Shown here: one piece after another, positions 10,337 through 20,755 of the stretch
Layout of the letters: each line of letters starts with the position of its first letter
How positions within the stretch are numbered: position 1 is the first letter of the stretch
Translations under genes and position numbers: made by a program
NCBI GenBank assembly: GCA_003255025.1
Contig: QANY01006295.1
Location: 758,219-822,218 of the forward strand
Direction: 5' to 3'
DNA length: 64,000 bases
DNA from: Datisca glomerata
Taxonomy: Eukaryota; Streptophyta; Magnoliopsida; Cucurbitales; Datiscaceae
The notes under the pieces: model-generated
What the model was told of the DNA's origin: nothing
The model's input: only the letters and a program-made list of their open reading frames with translations
Databases searched by the model: none

Positions 10337-11160
10337 TAAAAATTCCGTCATCAAAAATATTTCTGAGTCAATCTTCAGAAAGGTTTGGATAACGAGTCTG
10401 AATTTCTTCTTCGCGTTCCCATATGGCTTCTTCAACCTCATGATTCTTCCAAAGCACCTTCACCAAATGGACCTCTATAGTTCATAAAACCTAAGTCTTT
10501 TGTCAAGTTTTTGAATTGGTACTTCTACATAAGTTAGATCTTCATGTAGATGAAGCGGTTCATAACACAAAACATGGGTCGGTTCAGCAATATATTTACG
10601 CAACATCGAGACACGAAATACATCGTGTACTCCACAAATCTGGTGGTAGAGCCACACGGTAAGCCACAACTCCAATCCATTCTAAGATCTCGAAAGGACC
10701 TATAAAATGAGAATTAAGCTTTCCTTTCTTTATGAATCTCATAACTCCCCTAATGGCAGCTATCTTTATAAACACTCTGTCACCCACTTCAAATTTCAAG
10801 TTATTCCTACGAATATCCGTATAACTCTTTTAGCGACATTGAGCAGTTCTAATTCTTTCTCAAATTTTGTAAATAGCATTATTCGCTTGTTGAACCATAT
10901 CTGGGCCTAACAGCTTTCTTTCACCAACTTCATCCCAATGGATTGGCGACCAACACTTTCGTCCATATAAAGCTTCAAATGGTGCCATCTCCATTGTTGA
11001 TTGGTAACTGTTATTGTACACAAACTCAACGAGATGCAACTAATTACTCCAATTAACCTTGAAGTCTAAAACACACGCTCTGAGCATATCCTCAAATGTC
11101 TAAATGGTTCTTTCTGACTTTCCATTAGTCTGGCGGTGAAAAGTTGTACTAAAACTCAAT
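10337..11160 (-). pseudogene. Integrase C-terminal part and chromovirus tail
   Basis: The segment encodes, in broken frames, the catalytic Glu region (GKSERTI then TFEDMLRACVLDF), the segment VEFVYNNSYQSTMEMAPFEA with YGRKCWSPI, and the basic DNA-binding tail (FEVGDRVFIKI with RGVMRF). It ends in HVSMLRKYI-like and EVPIQKLD motifs and a chromodomain-like end (ATWE-like EKPYGNAKKKF). The family integrates element DNA; in chromoviruses the C-terminal chromodomain directs insertion to marked chromatin. Frame changes near 10600-10680 and in-frame stops near 11080-11130 inactivate it. Confidence 0.75.
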
Positions 11161-11774
11161 TATGTACCCAAAGCTTCTTGAAGACTACGCCAAAACTTAG
11201 AGGTAAATCTTGGATCACGATCTGAAACAATGGATACAAGTATACCATGTAGTCTGACAATTTCCCTTACATACAACTTCGCCCAATCTTCTACTGAAAA
11301 TGTTACACGACCTGGCAGGAAGTGAGCAGACTTAGTCAGTCGATTGACTATAACCCAAATTGTGTCGTATATCCTTTCCCGTCCTTGGCAATCCTGATAC
11401 AAATCCATCGAAATCGCGCTATCAGATACCACCATTCTATCATTGAATTTGAGGATTTCGTCACTCGAAACTGAATATTTTTTCCACTGATCACATTCCA
11501 ACTCTGATCTGATCTTTATTAATGTAGCATCCTCATATTGGGCTTCATGAATTTTGTCTTGAAGTATAGGTTTGACTGCAAAATGAGTGATCTTAGCTAT
11601 AGCACCTTGAACCAAGATTTCCATTCTGAACCTCTCGATATCATTTTCAATAGATCGTTGAGAAGTAATAAGAGCGCTCGAAATACCCATTGTCCTACTA
11701 AGGGAATCCGCTACTATGTTAGCTTTACCAAGATGGTAATTAATGATACAATCATAATCCTTAACAAGCTCCAA
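11160..11774 (-). pseudogene. RNase H end and integrase core with internal deletion
   Basis: An open frame of 204 codons. It starts with the end of RNase H (LVKDYDCIINYHLGKANIVADSLSR), continues through the connection, and then reads MDLYQDCQGRERIYDTIWVIV, NRLTKSAHFLP and VSDRDPRFTSKFW. The last block holds the second catalytic Asp; the Asp of MDL would be the first. The HHCC zinc-binding domain and the strongly conserved WW-x-GM and CQ-x-K segments that normally lie before MDL are absent although the frame stays open. This suggests an in-frame deletion near 11420-11440. Confidence 0.75.
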
Positions 11775-12288
11775 CCATCTGTGTTACCTCATATTAAGCT
11801 CTTTCTGCTTGAATAGATACGCCAAATTTTCAAAGTAAAAACTACTGCTGCGAGCTCCAAATCATGGGTTGGGTAGTTTTGCTCATAACTCTTTAATTGT
11901 CGAGAAGCATAGGCAATGACTTTTCCATGTTACATCAAGACACAACCCAAACCAACATCTGACGCATCACTAAAGATAACAAAATCATCACTCCCTAAAG
12001 GTAGGGTAAGATCTGGTGCTGTCATCAACCTTTGTTTTAGTTCTTGAAAACTCGCCTCACATTCTTCTAACAAATGTACCGTGCATTCTTATTTGTCAAC
12101 TTGGTCAATGGTGGAGCAATTTTAGAGAATCCATCCACAAACCTCCAATAATAGCCTGCCAAAACTAAGAAACTCCTAATTTCCTTAACACTTATTGGAC
12201 GAGTCCAGTTTGTTACTCCTTCTATCTTTGCCAGATCCACTGATATACCGTCTTTAGAAACTATGTGTCCTAAAAAGGCAATCTTGGA
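11775..12288 (-). pseudogene. RNase H domain, frame-broken
   Basis: In shifted frames the minus strand gives SDASDVGLGCVLM near 11930-11970, a stop, then [20 protein letters not shown] and [10 protein letters not shown]. This is the gypsy RNase H signature, with the first catalytic Asp in DAS and the Glu in LELAAV. The right part, up to ~12288, holds the RT thumb/connection including the WW-F-like and P-LT segments. The enzyme would degrade the RNA strand during reverse transcription. Here it is inactive owing to stops and frameshifts. Confidence 0.7.
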
Positions 12289-13005
12289 TCACCAAAACTC
12301 GCACTTACTAAACTTCGCATATAACCTCTGATCGTTTAAAATTTGAAGTGTGATTCTGAGATATTCCTCGTGTTCTCCCTTGGACTTAGAGTATATAAGA
12401 ATGTCATCTATGAAAATAATGACAAATCTATCCAAAAAGTCACGAAAAACTCGATTCATCAAGTCCATAAATGGAGTCGTGGCATTGGTGGCATGAATAG
12501 GAACTGGTAATGCCCATAACGAGTACAAAAAGTAGTCTTTGGTATCCTCTTTCTTTATTCTTAATTGATGATACCCGGACCATAAATCAATTTTTGAGAA
12601 AACACAAGCTCCTTGAAGTTGGCTAAACTAATCTTCTATGTGCGGTAGAGGGTACTTATTCTTAATGGTAACTTTACTCACCTCCCTATAGTCGATACAA
12701 AGTCTCATAAAGCCATCTTTCTTCTTTACAAAGAGAATGGGTGCACCCCAGGGTGAGACATTGGGGTGAATAAAACCTTTATCCAATAATTCTTGCAGTT
12801 GCTCCTTAAGTTCTTTCATATCTGCATGAGCCATTCGATATAGGGACTTAGATATTAGGATTGTCTCAAGAATTAACTCAATGTTGAAGTCCACGTCTCT
12901 AACATGTGCTACACCTGAAAACTTCTCTAAAAATACTTCCGGGAAATCTTTAACTACCTTGATACTGCTCGGCTTTAACTTTAACTCTCGCGTGTCCAAC
13001 ACACT
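12289..13005 (-). pseudogene. Reverse transcriptase, chromovirus
   Basis: Two adjacent frames cover RT. The first (13002-12628) carries [41 protein letters not shown] and [21 protein letters not shown]. After a frame break at ~12600 (with [15 protein letters not shown] text) the second (12528-12289) has [22 protein letters not shown]. The catalytic IDD box, the gypsy form of YxDD, is intact. The product would copy element RNA into DNA. Stops and a frameshift separate the two pieces. Confidence 0.85.
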
Positions 13006-13024
13006 AGCTAAGTAGCCTCAACAA

Positions 13025-13240
13025 CCATTGGTAATCAGTCATCTAGCTTGCATAGACGATATGATTTGAGGTATTGCGTGCAAAAAATAACATCAAAATC
13101 GTGCATAAAAGAGTAAGAATGGCATCCAACAATCTATCATCAATCACCATAGGACAAGATTTGATGACCTTATTCGTATACAGAATGCCACTATAAGGGC
13201 TTGAAGTCCCACTTTTTATAGGGGTTTGAATTGTGGTGAT
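13025..13240 (-). pseudogene. Protease remnant, chromovirus
   Basis: Only the later part of the usual gag-protease join is visible: a VIKSCPMVIDDRLLDAILTLL segment, resembling the 'sCpv-i--r-l-adLi-l' strand of chromovirus retropepsins. No Asp-Thr/Ser-Gly triad is found. The zinc knuckle normally present between gag and protease is also missing, so part of this interval has been deleted or scrambled. Confidence 0.5.
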
Positions 13241-13905
13241 TAGTATGGCTTGAAGTCCCAATGTTCTTAGATAGAACTTATGAAGCTTGAAGTACTTTGG
13301 CATAAGTCTTAAGCTTGAGCACCCTAACATGGCTACGTATATTGGGCCTGAGACCAACTCAAACTGATGAGCTATACGTTCCTCAATATCAATGAGATAT
13401 GGGGCGAAACGTGACAAGTCTTCAAATTCCTCTCATATTGCATGAGAGTCATGTTGCCCTGTGTCAACTGTATAAATTCTGCCTCCTTCTGTTGCCTTAT
13501 AGTGATAGGAAAATACTTTTTCTAGAATAATTCCTTGAAACGAGGCCAAGCTTTCTAGTTTCCATTAGTGTCCCAAGTCTTTTGTGTCATCGCCCACCAC
13601 TGATGAGCATCTCTCTTCAGCATGAAAGTTGCGTAGGAAATCTTTTGTTGGTCACTACAATCCAAAAATGAGAAAGTGGTCTCAACTTCCATAATCCATT
13701 CCTTTTCTAAGAGAGGGTCAGCTGATGTTCCATCTAAAGATGGTGGGTGAAGCTTCCGAAATCGCTCTACCATATGAGTAGTGTTCCTGGCACAATACTC
13801 GTGATTAGGAGTCTCCTCCTTGACTCCAACAAGCTCCTGTAGCAGACCCTGAATGGTCTCAGTGGCCATTTGGTTCACGTCGGCTCATCTTTCCCCTCTT
13901 AGTGG
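13241..13905 (-). pseudogene. gag capsid region, chromovirus
   Basis: A 107-codon frame (13878-13555) contains FRKLHPPSLDGTSADPLLEKEW and YATFMLKRDAHQWWAMTQK, the standard gypsy gag core. After a stop it continues with FQGIILEKVFSYHY, a YTVDTGQ-like segment and LSRFAPYLIDIEERIAHQFELG. The product would form the virus-like particle. The frame is interrupted, and the C-terminal CCHC region is not found. Confidence 0.8.
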
Positions 13906-14184
13906 TGCCATACTGGTGTAAACCGAATAAGGATAAGTAAAGATACACACATGCATCTATTGAAGACCAAGTCTAAAAGAAAGAATGAAAGGTAACATAA
14001 ATTCATTTTATTTTATAACCATTTTTTTAACAAAAAAAAAATCTCTACTAGAGTGTTCTAGAAACACTTGACGGTAAAAATACCATACTAAACAAGATTA
14101 ACAAAATCATTCAGCAATGGTAGAAAACAAAGCAAAATAAAACATCCTAAGTCCAGGCAATCTAAAAATAACTTAGTGAGAAAC

Positions 14185-14360
14185 ATTATCAATGTTTTCT
14201 TCTCGATCTTCTTCAGGCTCTTCCTCAGGGTCTTCTTCTGGTTCTTCTTCTAAATTATAGATTCTAGAAATAGAAGGTACATTGGGACCGTAACCAGGAT
14301 GAAAGTCCCTAATTGCAGAAACCCATGCTCTTGGTCATTTGGGAGCTGTAGGCATGCCTT
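14185..14360 (-). pseudogene. Small acidic upstream ORF of chromovirus
   Basis: Between the primer site and gag the minus strand encodes PRAWVSAIRDFHPGYGPNVP, then a run of Glu/Pro/Asp repeats (EEEPEEDPEEEPEED) ending in a stop near 14185. One in-frame stop precedes PRAW. I believe similar acidic reading frames occur upstream of gag in other Tekay-like plant elements, from memory only. The function is unknown. Confidence 0.5.
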
Positions 14361-14853
14361 GGGTAACCTTCACATCATTAGACCTAGTGATTCCTCTTCG
14401 TCATCGATCCGCCTAGTGGGAAAATAGCAGGATCTCAACTCATGAGGGACAACTCTCAATACAGGGTGAGTTTGTCTCCTTAATCCAAGTGCCCCCTCCT
14501 TACGATTGTCGGATTCCATACTCTAATTAGGCTCTACGATTTGGATCCAGTAACATTCTCTTGGTAAATCAAGTAGGAAGTGGGTGGAAGCTGGATCCCG
14601 CGTCAGAGATTTCTCCCTCATTGATGGACAATCCAGAGTCACTTGAAACATTCATAGTTAAGACAATTATAGAATTCATTCAAGGTCACAATACCAAAAA
14701 TTAACACTGTTATTTAGACACAGACAAAGCATAACCCTAGAATATGGCATGGACTCTTAAAATTCAGAAAATATTTCACAAAATCATTTCATCATAAGAC
14801 TTAAACTTTTCAGAAAGTTTTAAATAAATATTTTTGTCTACAGAATCGTATTT

Positions 14854-14865
14854 GCTTTGATACCA
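14854..14865 (-). other. Primer-binding site (tRNA-Met type)
   Basis: The minus strand reads TGGTATCAAAGC two bases inside the 5' LTR. This is the initiator tRNA-Met-complementary site TGGTATCAGAGC with one change. Its position and orientation show the element is transcribed leftward. Confidence 0.85.
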
Positions 14866-14867
14866 AC

Positions 14868-17528
14868 TGTAACATCCCAAAAATTTAACAAAGGTTTAGA
14901 TAAATATTTTACCAAAAACATCGTGAAAGCTAGGTCAAATTTTTTTATATACAAACACACATTAAATACGATAATATATTATAGAAAATCAAATCCTTCA
15001 TCAAACTCCTAATTACATAAAAAAAAATTTTACTTAATAAAACATTCAAGAACCTAAGAGTATGTGTTTTGAAGTCTCACAATTTAACTTAAATAAAACC
15101 CAACATCAAATAAACAATTACTAAGACTTTTAAATATGGCTCGATGACTCTCGTCTATTATCAGAGACTCAAGACCTCTTCGAGAATAAACTCATCAATG
15201 TTATCATCATCTGAAAATTTATAATAAAACATAGTGAGTATATAGAAATATACTCAGTAAGTAATATACCACAAATGTAAAACAGAACAACGTTCATAGC
15301 CACATACAAATTGTAACACATGCATACTTCTCAGATCTTTCTTACAGAGTTCGCTAGCCAACTTTCATTAGAGTTCACCACCACATCCAGAATAGAGATT
15401 ACACGTCGATAATTGTTAGCTGTGAGGTAAGTACAAGTGACATTTCTCACGAGTACCACTATGCACCTTTGAAGAGGTGGAACCAGTTGTGTTAACGTCT
15501 TCCCACAAACTAACCAAAGCATATAACAGAGACCCTTTCCCTAAGGATTAGGCAAACGCAGACCTTTCCCAAAGGACAATGCAAACAGAGCGGAATGGTG
15601 GGCACGTGACTCTAATGGCACAAAAATAATTCTCCATGCATTCATTTAACATTTATTCCTATCTTTCACATATAATAACTCATCAAACATACAAATATAA
15701 CAAAACACATCAGCACCATAATTGAACAATGTTATGGAGAAAGAAGCATCATAGTAAGACATCACAAAACATAAACATGGCTCTATTATAAATTTTCAGC
15801 CATACAATGCAAACAATTACATACGAACATTTCACTTACCTTATATACTTTTGTAAGTTCCTAAAGTTCAAACCCTGAAAGGATAAATGAGGAAAATTCC
15901 ATTCTTAGATCTTTTTCATACACTAACAGAAAAGAAATAGTTTGGATGTTTGGTTGCGTTGAACTGGTTTGGGTTCATTAGGCTGGACCGGTTTGATGGG
16001 TCCAATTAACTTTCATAGCTTGGAAATAAACATCTAACCAAAATGGGCAAATCGCAAAATTCTTTAAAAAAACTAAAAAAATCCAGTAATCATTTAAAAT
16101 CATTTCTAAAAATTGATTCAATTGTTTAAGGAATAATAAAATTATTTTGATCACATAACATAACTTATTTAATTGTTTAAAATGGTGACAAAACAAATTA
16201 ATTTGAATTCTAGATAAAAACCCCCCATTTTCTTTTATATTACTGTGTACAAATTCCAACCATAGATTTGATTCCCCGTAAACTACATGGATGAAGTACT
16301 AAGAGCCACGTACAAATCCACTAATACCAACTCAAAGCTTGAATAAAATACATACATAAAGGCAATCTAGACTAGAAGCCATAAAAATTACATTATCAAA
16401 ATCTGAAGGTTTTGAATAAAAAGTTGGAATTAGGGAATATAAATTTAAGAATAGATTGAACCAATTCACTTTAAATCTTATGTGAAACCATTTAACAAAG
16501 TGGTTTCAAAATACTCATTGTTTGACTAGATGATATCAGGAGAAAGAGAGATAAAGAACAAGAGCGAAGCAAAGAGAATTTTACCTAGAGAATTTTGGCA
16601 ATTGGGCGACTAATGAGAGAGACTGAAAGAACTGCACAGAAGCAGATAATAAAGCGCATGAGAGGGAGAACAAACAGAGGCAATAATGGGAATTGAAGAA
16701 AAGGAAACAGAAAAATAAACGAAGTGGAGAAACAGATGGTGAGAGAGCTTACCAGAGAATGGGGAGGGGGCAGAACAGAGACAAGAAGGGACAACATAAA
16801 TTTCAGTCTAAAGGGAAAAGAAGAAAAAAATAAAAGAATTAAAAAGGAGATATAGAGACGAGCATAGAGGAAGACCAAGAAACAAAGTAATAAAACACTC
16901 ACCACAGAGACAAATGACAGCGACGTGAAGGATGAAAAAGAGGAGGCAAAGATGGAGAAGAGCAGGGGGTCATGAAGCAGGAAAGAAAAATTTAGAGGGC
17001 AGTTGCTGGAAAATAAACGAGAAAGTGAGAAGGGAATGTGTTTACTGCTTTTGAGAAGAGAGTAGCAGTTTTACAGAGAGGAAATGGCTTCGTGGTTGCT
17101 GAAACTGAGGGATTGAGCAACTAATAAAACGCAATAAGTGAGGGAAAAGATAACCACTTCATGTCAAAAGCAAAATGGGGAATTGAAATCCCACGTTTGT
17201 TATAATATAGTTAAACTAATACTATTGATTTATTATTAAAATATGAAATCAATAAAAATCTAATTTGAAAATATGAGTTTGCAAATTTTGTTAATAGAAT
17301 TTAGATAATCTACACCCTAATTTATAGCGTGAGTTAAATATCATTAAAACGACCATAGTTTTTAATTTAATAGCAGCGTAATGACGTAAAAATTACAATA
17401 GAATGTGTATATTATAATCGAAAAAGTATATCAACGATAATAATAATGAGAGCTATACTAAGAAAACACTTAACCAATCTAAGAAAAATAATTAGCCAGT
17501 ATACTAACCATAAAAGTCGGGTCTTACA
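14868..17528 (-). repeat. 5' LTR (full length), chromovirus
   Basis: About 2.66 kb, from TGTAACATCC to GTCTTACA. It contains the middle section absent from the other LTR, including a duplicated 'atatactcagtaag'-type segment near 15240-15270 and purine-rich 16540-17000. Several open frames within it have no recognisable protein similarity and are treated as chance. Confidence 0.88.
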
Positions 17529-17533
17529 TAACT
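17529..17533. other. Right target-site duplication TAACT
   Basis: TAACT matches 9647-9651. Joining the flanks at this site restores continuity of the host inverted repeat, which continues 'cttttgagagtttactttataag'. Confidence 0.9.
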
Positions 17534-19215
17534 CTTTTGAGAGTTTACTTTATAAGAAATCGTCAATGTTGACCGAGCAAGTATTGTAATGATTTGATTG
17601 GCACCCGTAAGTCAATTGATCATGTTGTAAGATTTGATTTTCACATGTAAGAATATCGTTTTACTGCCCCATTGAAAATTTTTAATTACTCGATCTTCAA
17701 GGGGGCATTAAAACGATCTTCTTACGTGTGAAAATCAAATCTTACAATCTCAACTGACTTATAGGTTCTAATCAAACCATTACAATACTTGCTCGGTAAA
17801 CATTTGGTGATTTCTTATAAAGTATACTCTCAGAAGAGTTAATCTCACCATTTGAAGCTCACAAAAAATCATGCTCACTAAAAAACTTTGCAAGGTAAAA
17901 AACTAAAAAAAATTCTAGTCACTTAAAGAGCAAGAAAATATAAAGAAGAGAAAGAACTGAAGTTATTGGTTTGTGTTAAAATAAAGATGATGTATTGGTT
18001 TTTATAGGCTTCAAAGTTCACAAGGTGAGCAACCTGTGAAAAAGTGATAACCAACGATGTGAAAAATGTGATGGGGCACCATGTGTTAGGTAAAAATGTG
18101 AAAAATGTGATAGGGAACACGTAAAACGTGTGCTAGGCAATTTATGTTCATGATCTTCAATTTTTATGTCTTTATAATATTTGTTATAGTGTTAATCAGG
18201 CATAAATAAAAGTGTTAATCACACCATTTGAAGCTCACAAAAATAATTTTGCTCACTAAAAAAATTTGCACTATAAAAAGCTTAAAATTTTTTCTAGTAA
18301 CTTAATAGAGCAAGAAACTATAAAGGATAGAAAGAGTTGAAGTTACTGGCGTGTGTGTTAAAATGAAGATGAGGTACTGTTTTTTATAGGCTTCAAAATA
18401 CACAAGGTAAGCAACATGCGAAAAAAGTGATAGCCAACAATGTGACAAATGTGATGGGGCACCATGTGAAAAATGTGATAGGTAATAATGTGAAAAATGT
18501 GATAGGTAAAAATGTGATAGAGAACATGTAAAAAGTGTGATAGGCAATTTATGGACAAAGACTTGATTTAAGAAACATTATCCCGAAGCAATTGAGCTTA
18601 TTAGTATCAAATAAATTGAGTAAGCTCATGGAAAAAATACACAAAGGAGTAAAACTTATATATTCATGATCTTCAATTTTCATGTATTTACAATATTTAT
18701 TATAGTCAATTTTCATGAAGCTCACAAAAATAATCTTGCTCACTAAAAAAATTTACAAGGTAAAAAGCTCAAAATTTTTTCTAGTAACTTAAGAGAGCAA
18801 GAAAATAAAAGAATAGAAAGAAATGAAGTTATTGGTGTGTGTGTTAAAATGAAGATGAGCTATTAGTTTTTGTAGGCTTTAAAATGCACAAGGTGAGCAA
18901 CATGTGAAAAAGTGATAGCCAACAATGTGAAAAATGTGATGGGCACCATGTGGAAATTGTGAATAGGCAATTATGTGAAAACTGTGATAGGCAAAAATGT
19001 GAAAAATGTGATAGGGAACATGTGAAAAGTGTGATAGACAATTTATGGACAAAGACTTGATTTAAGAAACATTATCCTTAAGCAATTGAGTTTTTTAGTA
19101 TCAAATAAATAAATTGAGTAAGCTATAGAAAAATTATATAAGGAATAAAACTTATATATTCATGATGCGTCAATTTCATGTCTTTACAATATTTGTTATG
19201 GTGTGAATCAAACAT
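17534..19215. repeat. Core and right arms of inverted-repeat complex
   Basis: A near-palindrome is centred at about 17685-17700: the 'cgttttactgcccc' side faces 'gggggcattaaaacg'. The right side then holds one unit inverted to the left arm (17700-18190) and two further direct copies (18200-18710, 18715-19215). Each unit has 'ctcaccatttgaagctcac'-type or similar text, a CT-rich block, TTTTATAGGCTTCAAA and a CATGTGAAAAATGTGATAGG array. The first unit lacks a ~110 bp piece retained in the other two. No protein-coding capacity was found. Confidence 0.75.
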
Positions 19216-19639
19216 AAATAAAAGTGTTAAATCTTCTTCTTAAATTACTAGTGTTAATCAGATTTTTTATGTATCGTATGTATATATTTTTTATCTTACC
19301 AATTTTCAGTATTATTAGTCTCACAGTTTTATTTTATTAAGATAAGAATTTTCTTAAAAAAAAATTGTTAAAGAACAATTGGGTTAGATTTCTAAAAATT
19401 ATATTCAAATTAACTTGATTATTAATGTAATTATTTTTAAAAATGACTAAAAATCATCACACCCTAATAAAATAGTTAAATGTTACGATTATTGTTTCAT
19501 AGATGATGAATCACAATGATTGACGAGATGTGAAGGTCAAATTTTGATTAATTTATACTTTATTTGATGATAACATCATTTATTTGACTAAAAAAGATAT
19601 TATATTAACACTATGGTTAGATCTTAAAAATTATGATTT
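19216..19639. other. AT-rich spacer, nothing recognised
   Basis: AT-rich DNA with no gene-like frame. It separates the inverted-repeat complex from the 3' flank of the MCU pseudogene. Confidence 0.4.
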
Positions 19640-20755
19640 ATAGAAAAAAATCATTTATTGTCGAAAACAGTGTTAGATATATATTTTTGTTACTTTTATC
19701 ATTTCCTCCTTTAATTCTCTTTACCTATTCTCTTATTTTTTTTATCTCCCGATTTTCCATCCATAAATAACCTAAAGAAACAAATAATTTATGTCAGTGT
19801 GAATTGGATTAATAACAAACATACAACGAAGTGAACAAAATCTATATTTGTATAACTAGATTTAAGATATTCATATCTTATATTAAAAAGACACTTAATA
19901 GTCTCTCCAAGAAGTTTTCATTGTAAATCAAGAATATGGTTAAATCTTAGTAAAACTAACCATGTTAAAGAATATTACAATACATTTTCTGATTGTATAT
20001 CTCATACTTATCTATTCGTGTCTATTTAATGAACTAAATGTACACTTATTTAATAATCTAAACCATCAATCTCGATCTTTTTTTAACGTTCAAACGATGA
20101 AAATCCCGACTACACATGATCTGAACTCGTCAATGAAAATGAATGGTAACATACTCGACGAAGCTCATTATACTTTGAAGTATCAAAGTTGTGGATCTTC
20201 ATTAGACGCTTCTGTTTAGAGTTCAACCGATTTTGGAAAAGTCCTTCAAATGAAGGCTCTTTTGAGATTTTGAGGAAAAAGGTATAACCAACTATGAAGT
20301 ATGTAAAATTAATGTAAAAGTAATGTAAAAGTAATGTAAAAGTAAATCAACTCCATTATATCTCATGAGAGATCCCAAAATGTGTCTCATAAAAGTGACT
20401 ATTTGGCAAACCATAAACCCTAGTCCCCATCGGAGCTCACGATGGGCGAGGGTTTCAGTCGTTGCCTCAATTTTGACCTTTTGCTTCTCCATTTCTTCTA
20501 GTTCTTTTATTCTTGGTTTATTCGGATTTTGCTGATTCTGATATCGAAATTACGTTTTTTATAGCTTTTGCTACCTATAATCATGAAGTTTAAAATGCTT
20601 CATTAGCAATTAGCAAGATCATAAAATACAATCTTTTTTAATTTTTAAATTAATAACTTGTTTTATAAATGAATTATGTATACAGACTCCACAAACTCGA
20701 TAATAAGTTTGCGAACCAGTATGTAGTGCATCCATCACACTTATATCAGACTAAC
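19640..20755. repeat. Duplicated segment, copy 1 (MCU exon 2 and flanks)
   Basis: This segment aligns in the same orientation with 54800-56595. Shared landmarks are 'tctctttacctattctctta', 'cccgattttccatccat', 'aacctaaagaaa', 'gatctgaactcgtc', 'gagagatcccaaaatg', 'ggcaaaccataaaccctag' and 'tatgtagtgcatccatcaca'. Copy 2 contains an additional ~730 bases at ~55030-55765. Similarity ends inside the intron of the MCU pseudogene. Confidence 0.85.

Larger units (their letters stand above)
9652..17528 (-). mobile_element. Ty3/gypsy chromovirus (Tekay/Del-like), complete but decayed
   Basis: This is a 7.9 kb LTR retrotransposon in minus orientation. It has LTRs beginning TGTAA and ending TTACA (9652-10322 and 14868-17528), a tRNA-Met-like primer site, gag, protease remnant, RT, RNase H, integrase, a chromovirus-type tail and a polypurine tract, flanked by perfect TAACT duplications. 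The integrase tail (GDRVFIKI...RGVMRF-KKGKL) and order PR-RT-RH-INT indicate the Tekay/Del branch. All coding regions have stops or frameshifts, and the LTRs are visibly diverged, so it is old and immobile. It inserted into one arm of an inverted-repeat complex. Confidence 0.9.

Noticed and set aside
16585..16905. 106-codon hydrophobic minus-strand frame
   Set aside because: Lies inside the chromovirus LTR in a purine-rich tract; composition explains the Leu/Phe/Ser bias.
19962..20219. 85-codon plus-strand frame with a hydrophobic N-terminus, like a small secreted peptide
   Set aside because: It lies largely antisense to exon 2 of the MCU pseudogene, and the duplicate at ~55850 has stops in the corresponding frame.
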